The notes beneath the pieces were generated by a model that was not told the origin of the DNA, made no database searches, and saw nothing but the letters and a program-made list of their open reading frames with translations. From Pirellulales bacterium (GTDB taxonomy: Bacteria > Planctomycetota > Planctomycetia > Pirellulales > JAEUIK01), in the NCBI GenBank assembly GCA_019694435.1, contig JAIBBZ010000018.1, forward strand, positions 43,852 through 107,851: a stretch of DNA of 64,000 nt, in the 5' to 3' direction. A program made the translations under genes and the position numbers. Every line of letters begins with the position of its first letter. The first letter of the stretch is position 1. Below, in pieces: positions 34,546 to 44,018 of the stretch.

Positions 34546-34911
34546 GTTGTTCGCCGGATGGTGTGCGTGTTTGGTCACTGCGGTGTGCGGAGATCGACCA
34601 TCCAGGCTGTGACCCCCCCGAGGTACCACCGTAGGGATTTTTTTCGTGTTACGAAAAGCGATTTGCGCGATTTTGGCGCCGCACTTGGACCGCACATTTG
34701 AACTTGATTAGTTCGCTAAGCAACGATTGGGCGGACGAGAACCATCAGACTGGGGGCGCGAGGGGGGACGATAAGCCCGTCGTGTTGTGATGCCCCCAGC
34801 CTCCGCAAGGGTAAATCCAGCAGACCTCCGGCCTAGTTCGGTTCTAGGATTCCATGAATCGCCGAATGGTCACAACTTGGGTGATTAGCCTAGCATTTCT
34901 CCAATCGCGCC

Positions 34912-36402
34912 ATGTCTCCTGACCGGCAACAGAACGACGCGGCAGCCGAGCTCAGCCGGCAGTTGGGCGAAGTTGCTCACCAGCTCATGCAGGCTGTCGA
35001 TGGAGATTGTGTTGGAACCATCGACGTCACTTCGGTCGATCCCCCCTTTCAGCTATTGCAGACGCAGGCGTATCGGCTGATCGATGTCACTCGGCAGGCG
35101 TTGGCCGCGCTGCAGCATCGCAATGCAGAACTCGAGTCGGCGCGGCGCGAGGTGGCGCATCATACCGCTACGGCTCGAGCGGCCTTGGCCCAGGCCGAGG
35201 CGGGCAATCGGGCCAAGAGTGAATTCCTGGCGAATATGAGCCACGAGATTCGCACCCCGATGACGGCCATCTTGGGCTACGCCAATTTGCTGCTCGAGGA
35301 AGACGACGTGGACGCTGCGCCGCCGCATCGCGTCCATGCATTTCGCATGATTCAGGACAACGGCCAACATCTGCTGCAGATCATCAACGATCTGCTCGAC
35401 TTGTCGAAGATCGAGTCCGGCACGCTCGGCGTCGAAACGCGGCCTTGCTCGGTGACCGAGATCATCGCCGACGTGTTGGCGCAGCTCGACCATCGCGCTC
35501 AGGGAAAAAACATCGCGCTGCGCGTCGAATACGAAAGCGAAGTGCCCGTGTCCCTGCGTACCGATCCGACGCGGCTGCGGCAGATTCTGGTGCAGTTGAT
35601 GGGCAATGCGCTGAAATTCACCGACGCGGGCTCGGTACGGATCGTCGTGCGACTGGTGCGCGACGCGCAGGCGCGGCTGGAGTTCGACGTGGTCGACACG
35701 GGCATCGGGATGACGGCCACGCAACAGCATCGGTTGTTCCAGCTATTCTCGCAGGTCGATACATCGACGACCCGCCGGTTTGGCGGCGCCGGCTTGGGCC
35801 TGATCATCAGCAAGCGGCTGGCCCAAATGCTCGGCGGCGACGTGATGCTTGTCTCGTCCGAGCCGGGCGTGGGCACGCGGTTTCGGTTGAGCCTGGCGAC
35901 CGGGGATCTGAGCGGCGTGGCCTCGATCGCGCCCACGCCTGGCCCAACGCGACAGGTCGCTTCGATCGCGGCGTCGCTGACCATTGCCAGCGACGCGCTG
36001 GCAGGCTGCCGGATTCTGGTGGCCGAGGATGGGCTCGATAATCAGCGGCTGATCGCTCACCTGTTGAAGAAGGCCGGCGCCGTCGTCACGGTGTGCGACA
36101 ACGGGCAACTGGCGCTGGATGCAGCCCTGGCGGCCCGTGCCGCCGGCGAGCCGTTCCACGTGCTGCTGATGGATATGCAAATGCCGGTGCTCGACGGTTA
36201 TGGCGCCGTCGCGCAATTGCGCGCCCAAGACTATGCGGGGGCCATCATTGCGCTCACGGCACACGCCGCCAGCGGAGAGCTGGAAAGGTGCCTGGCCGCG
36301 GGCTGCGACGACTACGACACCAAACCGATCGATCGTCCACGGCTGATCGGCAAGATTGCCGCCGCGTACCGCGCGGCGCCGGCCGCGCTGAGCAATTGCT
36401 GA
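34912..36402 (+). CDS. Cytosolic hybrid sensor histidine kinase with receiver domain
   Basis: 496 residues, no transmembrane helix. An N-terminal coiled-coil-like sensor region (about 1-100) leads into the HisKA domain with the phosphoacceptor H111 in [17 protein letters not shown]. The HATPase domain shows the N box ([16 protein letters not shown]), G1 (VDTGIGM) and G2 ([20 protein letters not shown]). A receiver domain from about residue 370 has its phosphoacceptor D421 in [14 protein letters not shown] and the conserved Lys in YDTKPID. No HPt domain or output regulator is adjacent, so a separate phosphotransfer partner is expected. The stimulus is unknown. Confidence 0.92.
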   Translation: MSPDRQQNDAAAELSRQLGEVAHQLMQAVDGDCVGTIDVTSVDPPFQLLQTQAYRLIDVTRQALAALQHRNAELESARREVAHHTATARAALAQAEAGNRAKSEFLANMSHEIRTPMTAILGYANLLLEEDDVDAAPPHRVHAFRMIQDNGQHLLQIINDLLDLSKIESGTLGVETRPCSVTEIIADVLAQLDHRAQGKNIALRVEYESEVPVSLRTDPTRLRQILVQLMGNALKFTDAGSVRIVVRLVRDAQARLEFDVVDTGIGMTATQQHRLFQLFSQVDTSTTRRFGGAGLGLIISKRLAQMLGGDVMLVSSEPGVGTRFRLSLATGDLSGVASIAPTPGPTRQVASIAASLTIASDALAGCRILVAEDGLDNQRLIAHLLKKAGAVVTVCDNGQLALDAALAARAAGEPFHVLLMDMQMPVLDGYGAVAQLRAQDYAGAIIALTAHAASGELERCLAAGCDDYDTKPIDRPRLIGKIAAAYRAAPAALSNC

Positions 36403-36463
36403 ATCGTCGCTGAGTGCGGGGCGTCTCGATTTGCGCCCGGCCATCTCACCGGACGGGTTTCCG

Positions 36464-37003
36464 TTACGGCTGTGCACCGGGCGACGCGCCATCCGGCGAT
36501 TTGGACGCCGACGTTTTTGCATGCTCGATTCGGCCGAACAGGTGCCCGCCGTGGTCCTTGCCGTTCCAAGTGCCGGCATAATGATCCTCGTAGAACAGCA
36601 CCCGCGCCGTGAACGTGCCGAGGCCGGGCACGAGGATGTTCGTCAGCGTAATCACGGGCGTATCGCCGGCCCAGCGCACTTCGAGCGGCATCTTGAAGAC
36701 CTGGTCCTTGCCTTCGTACTGGATGCGGGCCTCGAAGACGAAGAAGTTGCCCTTCCCCTTGGTGACCTTGTCGATCTGGTAACGGTCTTCCTTGAGCGTG
36801 CCATCGCCTTCGCCGGTGACGGTAAACGAACCGACGAGCGTGACGCCGGTCAGCGACTCGCAGAATTTCCGCTCGAGGGCGTCACGCTCGGCGGTCGCAT
36901 CGGCCGACTGGGGTTCCGGATCGTCGGCCCTGCCCTGTAAGGCTGCGGTCGCGCCCAGCACTGCCCAGACGATCGCGCCCAACCACAAGCTTCGAAGGTT
37001 CAT
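36464..37003 (-). CDS. Exported protein of unknown function (179 aa)
   Basis: 179 residues with a Sec signal (LWLGAIVWAVLGATAAL) and a beta-rich body: GVTLVGSFTVTGEGDGTLKE, DRYQIDKVTKGKGNFFVFEA and VPGLGTFTARVLFYEDHYAG. The pattern suggests a small beta-barrel or sandwich. I do not recognise a named family. It lies between the hybrid kinase (convergent) and an isomerase-like gene on the same strand, 43 bp from it. Confidence 0.7.
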   Translation of the reverse strand: MNLRSLWLGAIVWAVLGATAALQGRADDPEPQSADATAERDALERKFCESLTGVTLVGSFTVTGEGDGTLKEDRYQIDKVTKGKGNFFVFEARIQYEGKDQVFKMPLEVRWAGDTPVITLTNILVPGLGTFTARVLFYEDHYAGTWNGKDHGGHLFGRIEHAKTSASKSPDGASPGAQP

Positions 37004-37046
37004 CGAAATTCTCCATGCAGTGTGGCGCGGCCTTGCGCTCGAGGGA

Positions 37047-37829
37047 TCAAAAGCTGTTCAGATACTCGATCGCCGCGGTGGCCTCGGTGACGGGGTCGTC
37101 GGCACCCGGCCGTCCCACGGTAAAGTATCCCCGGTAGTCGCGTTCTTCCAAGGCGCCGAGCAAGGCGGCGTAGTCGACGCTGCCCCGGCCAAGCGGTACG
37201 TCGAGGCCCCGCCCTCGCGCCAAATCGCGGACCCCGTCGGTCGCGTGCACGTGCCGAATTGCCGGGCCTACGGCTGCCAGCACCTCGAGCGGCGAGAAGC
37301 CATTGACCAAGATGCTGCCCGGGTCGAAATCGACGGCCAAGGCCCCCTCAGGCAGGGCATCCAACAGTCGCGCAAGCGCGGGCCCGTCTTCGCCGCCGGT
37401 TTCGGCAGCCAAGAGAGCCCCGGCGCGGGCCGAATATTCCACCAGCTCGGCGAGCACTCCGCGCATCAGGTCCCAGGCGGGGCCCTGCGGCTGCTCCGGA
37501 ATGTGGCCGACGCGGTTGACGACCAGCGGAGCGCCGACCTGGTGGGCGAAACGCAACGCCTGGCGGGTCGCCTCGACGCGGCGGTCGAGCTCGTCGGCCA
37601 GGTCGTAGCCGCGCCGCGTCCGAAAACGCACGGCGGCCACGCGCAGCCCATGGTCTTCGAGCAATTTGCGCAACTGGCGCACGCCGGTTTGCGACATGTC
37701 TTGCAACCGGACGTCGCTCCGGGCATCCAGCTCGATGGCGCCGACCCCGAGCCGCGCCGCCGAAATCAGGGCCTCGCGTAACGGTTGGCGAAACGAGGCC
37801 AGGCGAACTCCGAGCTTGAGGGCAGGCAC
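37047..37829 (-). CDS. Sugar phosphate isomerase/epimerase-like TIM barrel protein
   Basis: 260 residues with the xylose-isomerase-like barrel pattern: LKLGVRLASFRQPLREALIS, GVGAIELDARSD, LRVAAVRF, LVVNRVGHIPEQ, LLAAETGGEDG, LAVDFDPGSILVNG, IRHVHATDGVRDL and GYFTVGRPGADDP. Acidic and His residues at strand ends (E in AAETGG, D in AVDFDPG, H in HVHATD) fit a metal site. The start is a GTG at 37829, which begins at the first strand; the frame continues upstream without conserved features. Substrate unknown. Paralogous in fold to the protein at 13.5-14.3 kb. Confidence 0.8.
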   Translation of the reverse strand: MPALKLGVRLASFRQPLREALISAARLGVGAIELDARSDVRLQDMSQTGVRQLRKLLEDHGLRVAAVRFRTRRGYDLADELDRRVEATRQALRFAHQVGAPLVVNRVGHIPEQPQGPAWDLMRGVLAELVEYSARAGALLAAETGGEDGPALARLLDALPEGALAVDFDPGSILVNGFSPLEVLAAVGPAIRHVHATDGVRDLARGRGLDVPLGRGSVDYAALLGALEERDYRGYFTVGRPGADDPVTEATAAIEYLNSF

Positions 37830-37971
37830 GATGGCAGACTTTCGGGGTGGTAGCGGATGCAGCGACGGCGTATCGAGCCGCATACCGACGGCGGCCGATA
37901 GCAAAGGGGAGGTAGTCGCGCCGGTCGCGGCTGCGTTGGTCAGGGTGCCCGACGGCTAACGGCACGTTTCC

Positions 37972-40635
37972 ATGACACGTCTCGCGTCCACCCTGGCGAT
38001 GCTGTTGATTCTACCGGCCTGCGGTGCCGCGCCCATTGACCAGCGGTTCCCCGACGCCGTGCCGATCCTGACGGCCGAATTCGAAAGCACTTCCGACCAC
38101 GATTTTGACGGCTGGCCCGACGGCTGGACGCGTCAGCGCGGGCCCGGCTATCCCGCGTATATGGAGGTGCGGATCCAGCCGACGGACGGCGCCAGCGGCG
38201 AATCGGCGTTGCACGTGGCCTGCAACGGCGGCGCGGCCGCAGCGTTCAGCCCTCCGGTGCCGATCACTCCGCGGTTCGCCTACGTCTTCGAGGGCAGCCT
38301 CCGCACTGAGGGTCTTTCGCAGAATTCGGCCCGCTGGGGCATCGTGTTTCTCAACGAGCAAAAGCGCCCGATCGAGGAACATTTCTGTCTGCCGCTGCGC
38401 GGCACGACGCCCTGGACGAAAATTCGCATCGGCCCGATTCAGCCGCGCCGCGCCGGCGTAAGGTATGCGGTCATCGTCGCGCGGGTTGGTGTCGGCGCGG
38501 CGCCAGATTTGACGGGCGAGGTCTGGTTCGATGACGCCTGGCTGGCCCGAACGCCGCGCCTGAGCGTCAAGACCAGCACGCCGCACGGCTTTTACACCGA
38601 TGCGGCCGATGTAGCGATCGCGGGCGAGTTGTCGGGCGTCGAATCGCACACGGTCACCGTGCGCTCGCAGTTGCTCGACGTGACCGGCGCGCAGCTCGAG
38701 CAACATGAACAGCAATTGACGCTCACCGAAGTGGCGCCGGTCACGGCGACGGGCGATCCTAACCCCGCCAATCCGTTGTTGACGTCGAAAGAGTTTGCCG
38801 GAGCCTTTGCCTGGAAACCGCATGTGCAAGGGGTCGGTTTCTACCGCATTCGTGTGTCGATCATCGGCCGGGCCGGCACTCTGCACCAACAGGACATGCC
38901 GGTGCTCGTCGTGCCTGACGACGACGCGACCGCGGGGCTCGAGTTTGGCTGGAGCCTGCCGCGGGGGGACGACCCGATCCCGCTGGCTGATCTGCCGCGC
39001 TTGTTCCTGCGCTCGGGTGTGCAGCGCGTGAAGTTTCCCGTTTGGTTCTCCGAAGAGGACGGCGAACGTGCGCAAGGTCTGGCAAATTTCGCCGAGCGAC
39101 TAAGCAATCGGCAAATCGAGTTGATCGGCCTGCTGAACGACCCGCCGGCAGCCGTGCGCAAGTCGTTTCAAGGGGAAGGCGAACTGCTGGCGATCGACGT
39201 CTTCAGCCGGCCGCCCGACCTGTGGTATCCCTCGCTCGAGCCGGTGTTGACCCGGCTCTCGTTGAGCGTGCGGTACTGGCAACTAGGCGACGATCGCGAC
39301 ACGAGCCTGGTCGGTGCGCCGAATCTCACGGCGCGCGTCGGCGAAGTCAAACGCCAGCTCGATCACGTCGGCCAGGATCTGCATCTCGGCTTCGGCTGGG
39401 ATTGGCAGCACGAGCTGCCGGTACCTCACAAACCGATGAACGCCGCGTCGTCGGCGTTGCCTCGACATTTGCCGTGGCGATACGTGTCGCTGGCCAGCAG
39501 CCCTTCGCTCACGCCCGAGGAACTGGCGTCCTACCTGCGCGATCTGAACCGCACGCGCGGCGAGCGGTGGGTCAGCATCCGCCCGCTCGAGCGCAGCCGG
39601 TACGACCTGCCGACCCGGGTCAACGACCTGGTGCAGCAGATGGTCACGGCCAAGAGCTTCGGCGTCGAAGGCATCTTTCTCGATGATCCGTTTGATGACG
39701 AGTGCGGGCTACTCGACTCCCAGGGTCGGCCGACCGAATTGTTGCTGGCCTGGCGGACGACCGCGCTGGCCCTGGCGCAGGCGCGCTATCTGGGGCGCAT
39801 CGATTTGCCCGAGGGGAGTGCCAACGCAATTTTCGAGCGCGGGGGCAAGGGCCTGATCTTTCTCTCGGCCGGTCGGCCGGTGCGCGAGTTGCTCCGCTGG
39901 GGGCCCGAGGCGCGGCTGCTCAACGCCTGGGGGCAGACTCAAGAACTGCCACGCGAGGACGGCAAGCAAGCGGCCGAAATTGGTGCGTGGCCCGTGTTCG
40001 TCGAAGGCGCCGATTTGCCGCTCTTGGCCTGGCGGTCGGGCGTGCGGCTCAGCCCCGAGCGCGTGCCAAGCGTGCTCGGCACGCCGCACGAATTGACCCT
40101 GACCGTGCGCAACACGTTCAATCAGGAAGTCAGCGGCACCGCCCAGCTCGTCGGGCCCGAAAGTTGGCGGTTGGACAGCTTTCCGATCGACTTCAGCATT
40201 CCGCCCGGCAAGGAAATCACCCTGCCGATCGAGATCAATCTGCCTGTCGACGCGGGCATGGGGTCGCATGTCATGCGGGTCGACTTTGAGCTGAACGCCG
40301 ACGACGCCTATCACTTCTCGGCATATCCCCGGCTGGAAGTCGGCGCAGGCGACGTGAACCTGGAAGTCAGCACGCGGCTCAACGACCATGGACAGCTCGA
40401 AATCGAACAACGGCTGACCAATTTGACCGACGACGAGGTCACGTTCAAATGTTACCTGTCGGCCCCCGAACGCCGCCGCATGAGGCGCCAGATTGTCGAG
40501 CACCGGCGCGGGACCGACGTACAGAGCTATCTACTCAAAGACGGCCGACAACTCCTGGGCAAAACGCTGTACTTGCGGGCCGAAGAAGTCGGCGGCTCCC
40601 GAACTCTCAATCTGCCGTTCGTCGCCGAGCCCTAA
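37972..40635 (+). CDS. Large lipoprotein of unknown function with possible TIM-barrel core
   Basis: 887 residues with a lipoprotein signal: MTRLASTLAMLLILPACG, where L-P-A-C fits a lipobox. The first ~220 residues form a carbohydrate-binding-like beta domain (FDGWPDGWTRQRGPGYPAYM…GEVWFDDAWLA). Residues about 325-590 look like a barrel of a glycosidase type (FGWSLPRGDDPIPLADLPRL, LHLGFGWDWQHELPVP, SFGVEGIFLDDPFDDECG). The C-terminal part has Ig-like folds (LTLTVRNTFNQEVSGTAQLV). Catalytic residues cannot be assigned. It is probably anchored in the envelope. The Nif3-like gene follows after 34 bp. Confidence 0.7.
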   Translation: MTRLASTLAMLLILPACGAAPIDQRFPDAVPILTAEFESTSDHDFDGWPDGWTRQRGPGYPAYMEVRIQPTDGASGESALHVACNGGAAAAFSPPVPITPRFAYVFEGSLRTEGLSQNSARWGIVFLNEQKRPIEEHFCLPLRGTTPWTKIRIGPIQPRRAGVRYAVIVARVGVGAAPDLTGEVWFDDAWLARTPRLSVKTSTPHGFYTDAADVAIAGELSGVESHTVTVRSQLLDVTGAQLEQHEQQLTLTEVAPVTATGDPNPANPLLTSKEFAGAFAWKPHVQGVGFYRIRVSIIGRAGTLHQQDMPVLVVPDDDATAGLEFGWSLPRGDDPIPLADLPRLFLRSGVQRVKFPVWFSEEDGERAQGLANFAERLSNRQIELIGLLNDPPAAVRKSFQGEGELLAIDVFSRPPDLWYPSLEPVLTRLSLSVRYWQLGDDRDTSLVGAPNLTARVGEVKRQLDHVGQDLHLGFGWDWQHELPVPHKPMNAASSALPRHLPWRYVSLASSPSLTPEELASYLRDLNRTRGERWVSIRPLERSRYDLPTRVNDLVQQMVTAKSFGVEGIFLDDPFDDECGLLDSQGRPTELLLAWRTTALALAQARYLGRIDLPEGSANAIFERGGKGLIFLSAGRPVRELLRWGPEARLLNAWGQTQELPREDGKQAAEIGAWPVFVEGADLPLLAWRSGVRLSPERVPSVLGTPHELTLTVRNTFNQEVSGTAQLVGPESWRLDSFPIDFSIPPGKEITLPIEINLPVDAGMGSHVMRVDFELNADDAYHFSAYPRLEVGAGDVNLEVSTRLNDHGQLEIEQRLTNLTDDEVTFKCYLSAPERRRMRRQIVEHRRGTDVQSYLLKDGRQLLGKTLYLRAEEVGGSRTLNLPFVAEP

Positions 40636-40669
40636 GCTCGATTGCCGCGCACCCAAGGTGGTTCGCTCG

Positions 40670-41452
40670 ATGACTCGAATTGCCGATATCGCGAGTTTTC
40701 TCGAAGGCTTCGCGCCGCCGCATCTCGCCGCCGACTGGGACAACGTCGGGCTGCTCTTGGGAGATGCGGCCGGCAAGGTCGAGCGTGTGATGACGTGCCT
40801 GACCATCACCGGCGAGTCGGCTGCCGAGGCGCTGGCCGACAGGGCTCAATTGATCGTCGCGCATCACCCCCTGCCCTTTCGTCCCTTGCGGCGCATCACC
40901 ACCGATTCGGTCGAAGGCCGGCTGCTCTGGGAGCTGGCCCGCGGCGGCGTAGCGATCTACAGTCCGCACACCGCGTTCGACTCGGCGGCCCGGGGCATCA
41001 ACCAGCAGCTTGGCGAGCTGCTGGAACTGGACGAGCTGGCGCCGCTGGCGGTCGGCGGCGACGGTCTCGGTACCGGTCGCCAAGGGAGGCCGCGGGCACC
41101 GGCAACACTGGGGCAACTGGCCGATCGCCTGAAGCAGAAACTTCAGGTGTCCGGCGTGCATCTCAGGGGTGCGCCGGCGACGCCGGTGACGCGTGTCGGG
41201 ATCGCCTGCGGCAGCGCGGGCGATCTCTTGGGCGCCGTGCAAGCTGCCGGTTGCGACTGTTTCGTCACCGGCGAGCTGCGGTTCCACGACCTGTTGGCGC
41301 TCGAAGCGGCCGGCCAGACATCCGTCCTGCTGGGCCACTATGCCAGCGAGCGCTGTGGGGTCGAAGCCCTGGCCAGCGAGTTGCAGCGCGCGTTTCCTGC
41401 GTTGCAAGTTTGGGCCAGCCGCAAGGAGCGCGATCCACTGCTTTGGTACTAG
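40670..41452 (+). CDS. Nif3-like dinuclear metal center protein (GTP cyclohydrolase 1 type 2 family)
   Basis: 260 residues of the Nif3/YbgI family. Metal-ligand motifs are visible: LIVAHHPLPFRPLRRI with the His pair, YSPHTAFDSAARGIN with His and Asp, and LLGHYASERCGVEALASELQ with His and Glu near the C-terminus. DCFVTGELRFHDLLALEAAG is also typical. Function is unsettled in the family. The ATG at 40670 starts at the conserved TRIADIASFLEGFAPP; the frame is open upstream into the preceding gene. Confidence 0.88.
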   Translation: MTRIADIASFLEGFAPPHLAADWDNVGLLLGDAAGKVERVMTCLTITGESAAEALADRAQLIVAHHPLPFRPLRRITTDSVEGRLLWELARGGVAIYSPHTAFDSAARGINQQLGELLELDELAPLAVGGDGLGTGRQGRPRAPATLGQLADRLKQKLQVSGVHLRGAPATPVTRVGIACGSAGDLLGAVQAAGCDCFVTGELRFHDLLALEAAGQTSVLLGHYASERCGVEALASELQRAFPALQVWASRKERDPLLWY

Positions 41453-41563
41453 CCGGCGTTCGTTGACTCGTCGGGGGGGGCATCTAGAATGAACCACCGC
41501 CGTGCCACGGACGTACGCAACACGATTGCCTGAATTCTTGGGCCCGCAGGGGGGGACGGCCGT

Positions 41564-42313
41564 ATGTCCACACGCTTTCTCACGGCATTGCCGGTCTTCA
41601 ACGAGGCGGCACACGTCGACCGCGTGCTCGACGAGGTCCGCCGTTACAGCGAGCATGTGCTCGTCGTTGACGATGGCTCGACCGACGGCACGGCCGTCTT
41701 GCTCGAGCGGCGCCGCGATGTACAGGTCGTGGCCCATCCGCAGAACCGTGGCTATGGCGCCGCACTGAAGACGGCCTTCGCCTACGCGATCGATCATCGC
41801 TACGAGTATCTTGTGACCATCGACTGCGACGGGCAGCACGAGCCGCAAAGAATTCCGCGGTTTGTGCAGGCTTGCCAGCAGGCCGACATCGTATCGGGCA
41901 GCCGCTATCTACGGCATTATGCCCACGACAGCGCGCCGCCGGCCGATCGCCGCCGCATCAATCAGCAAGTCACGGCCGAGTTGAATCGCAGGTTGTGCCT
42001 GCGGCTGACCGACGCCTTCTGCGGCTTCAAGGCCTATCGCGTCGAGGCGCTCAAGAGTCTTGAGTTGACCGAGCCCGGTTATGCGATGCCGCTGGAGCTG
42101 TGGGTGCAGGCTGCGTTCCATGGACTGCGCGTGATCGAGCTGCCGGTGCCGCTGATCTATCTCGACGAGAAGCGGTCGTTCGGCGGCGCGCTCGACAATG
42201 CGATGACGCGGCTGGAGTATTATCACCTCGTGCTCGATCGCAGCATGGCTGCGGTGGCGCATTTCGATGGCCGGCTGTGGGGTGGCACGCTCTGCGGCGA
42301 GTTGGCCGGATGA
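41564..42313 (+). CDS. Glycosyltransferase family 2 (dolichyl-phosphate mannose synthase-like)
   Basis: 249 residues with the GT-A pattern: FLTALPVFNEAAHVDRVLDE, VLVVDDGSTDGT (first acidic motif), VAHPQNRGYGAALKTAF, TIDCDGQHEP (DxD-like), and a C-terminal conserved FCGFKAYRVEAL. It would transfer a nucleotide-sugar to polyprenyl phosphate or a similar acceptor, which could feed a GT-C enzyme such as that at 11.9 kb. No C-terminal transmembrane helix is visible. The next gene starts within its last codons (ATGA). Confidence 0.88.
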   Translation: MSTRFLTALPVFNEAAHVDRVLDEVRRYSEHVLVVDDGSTDGTAVLLERRRDVQVVAHPQNRGYGAALKTAFAYAIDHRYEYLVTIDCDGQHEPQRIPRFVQACQQADIVSGSRYLRHYAHDSAPPADRRRINQQVTAELNRRLCLRLTDAFCGFKAYRVEALKSLELTEPGYAMPLELWVQAAFHGLRVIELPVPLIYLDEKRSFGGALDNAMTRLEYYHLVLDRSMAAVAHFDGRLWGGTLCGELAG

Positions 42314-43956
42314 GCTTGGGTGGCGGCAGTCACGCGTTCGGCGACTCGGCTCGTTCGGTTCGTGAGTTGCGCACGCCTGCCGGTCACGGCTCGGTCTTGA
42401 TCGATCCTCCCGCGCACCGTGCGGCCGAAGTGCTGGCCATCAATCGGCAGCGCCTGAACGTCTCGGTTCGCGTAGCCGGTCAGCCGCTCGCGGACCTGCG
42501 GTGTCAGGCCCGGGCCGAATTGCTGGCCGCCGCCGCGACCGCCACCCGAGCCTACTCCGACGCGCAGCCGGTCTTGCAAGATGCTCCGCTGTTCGTCGCG
42601 GGGCATCAACCGGGTCTGTTTCACCCGGGCGTTTGGTTCAAGAACTTCGTGCTCGACGCCGTGGCTCACGCGCAGGGCGGCACGGGTGTGAACCTACAAA
42701 TCGACGGCGACACGATCAAGGCGGCGTCGGTGCGAGTCCCGGTGGGCGGCGTCGACGAGCCGCGCGTCGAAACGGTCGAGTTCGATGCGGCGGCGGCCGA
42801 GATGCCCTGGGAAGAGCGGCCGGTGATCGACGCCGAGTGCCTGGCATCGTTCGCCCCCCGCGCGACGGCGGCGATCGCCGATTTCGTGCGCGAACCGGTG
42901 GTGGGCGAGCTGTGGCCCCGGGTTCTCGCGCGGCTGCGCGACGCGTCCGGCGCGGCACGCCTGGGCAGTTGCCTCGCCACCGGACGGCATCGGCTCGAAA
43001 GGGACTGGGGTTTGAAGACCCTCGAGGTCGCGCACAGCGACACGCTGCAACTGCCGACGAGCCGCTTGTTCCTTGCCGATCTAATGCTCCGGGCCGAGGA
43101 GTTTCGCGCGGCGCACAATGAGGCGCTTGCCGAGTATCGTCGGCGCTACCACGTCCGCAGCGCGAATCATCCGGTTTCGGAGCTGGCCGCCGAAAGCGAT
43201 TGGCTCGAAACGCCGCTGTGGGTCTGGACGGCCCAGCGGCCACAGCGGCGGCGATTGTTCGTCCGTGCGACGGGAGATCGCCTGTGGCTCGCCGATCGCA
43301 CGGGGTGGCAAGAAGCCATCTCGACCAGCCAGGGCCTGGCGGGCGTGGCCGCGGGGCTCGCGGACCTGGAAGCTGCTGGGATCAAGGTCCGTACGCGGGC
43401 CCTGCTGACGACGCTGTTGGCCCGGCTGCTGTGGGCCGATGCGTTCATTCACGGCATCGGCGGCGGCAAATATGACCGCCTGACCGACCGTTTGATTGAG
43501 CGGTTTTACGGCGTCGAACCCCCTGAATTCTTCGTGGCCACGGCCACCTGGCAGTTGCCGCTGGCTCGGCCGCTCACGGCGGCGGCCGAGCTGCAGGCCA
43601 TCGATCAGCAACTGCGAGAATTGACCTATCACCCCGAGCGGTGGCTCACGACGAAGCAACTCGAAAGCGCAGCCGCGGCGATCGTGCCCGCGCTGATTGC
43701 CGAAAAGCAGCGCTGGCTCGATCGGGCTGTGACGCGCGCGAACGCGCGACAGCGCTGCCATGCGATTCGTCGCTTGAACGAGTCACTTCAGCCGGCGATC
43801 GTCGCGCGGCGCGCGGAATTGCACGCTGCGCGTGGAGCGATCGAGCGTGGTCTTCGCGCCGCAGCGGTGCTGGGATCGCGAGAATATGCGTATTGTTTGT
43901 TTCCAATCGCGGAAATCCGGCATTTTTTGCTGGAAATGTCGCGCGCGAGCGCCTAA
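42310..43956 (+). CDS. Uncharacterised protein, possibly BshC-like
   Basis: 548 residues, no signal or membrane helix. The segment FVAGHQPGLFHPGVWFKNFV resembles the VTGQQ-x-GLF-x-GPLYT-x-K motif of BshC (bacillithiol biosynthesis cysteine-adding enzyme), and DAFIHGIGGGKYDRLTDRLI occupies the place of the BshC FIGGPGE motif. The overall length also matches BshC (about 540). Similarity is weak and this may be a distinct, planctomycete-specific family. It overlaps the GT2 gene by four bases, so co-translated, which fits a sugar-linked small-thiol or glycan role only loosely. Confidence 0.6.
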   Translation: MSLGGGSHAFGDSARSVRELRTPAGHGSVLIDPPAHRAAEVLAINRQRLNVSVRVAGQPLADLRCQARAELLAAAATATRAYSDAQPVLQDAPLFVAGHQPGLFHPGVWFKNFVLDAVAHAQGGTGVNLQIDGDTIKAASVRVPVGGVDEPRVETVEFDAAAAEMPWEERPVIDAECLASFAPRATAAIADFVREPVVGELWPRVLARLRDASGAARLGSCLATGRHRLERDWGLKTLEVAHSDTLQLPTSRLFLADLMLRAEEFRAAHNEALAEYRRRYHVRSANHPVSELAAESDWLETPLWVWTAQRPQRRRLFVRATGDRLWLADRTGWQEAISTSQGLAGVAAGLADLEAAGIKVRTRALLTTLLARLLWADAFIHGIGGGKYDRLTDRLIERFYGVEPPEFFVATATWQLPLARPLTAAAELQAIDQQLRELTYHPERWLTTKQLESAAAAIVPALIAEKQRWLDRAVTRANARQRCHAIRRLNESLQPAIVARRAELHAARGAIERGLRAAAVLGSREYAYCLFPIAEIRHFLLEMSRASA

Positions 43957-44018
43957 CATAGTGCGACATGCCCGAAACGGCATGACGGAAAGGAATCTTC
44001 AAGAGAAAGGATTCTCGC

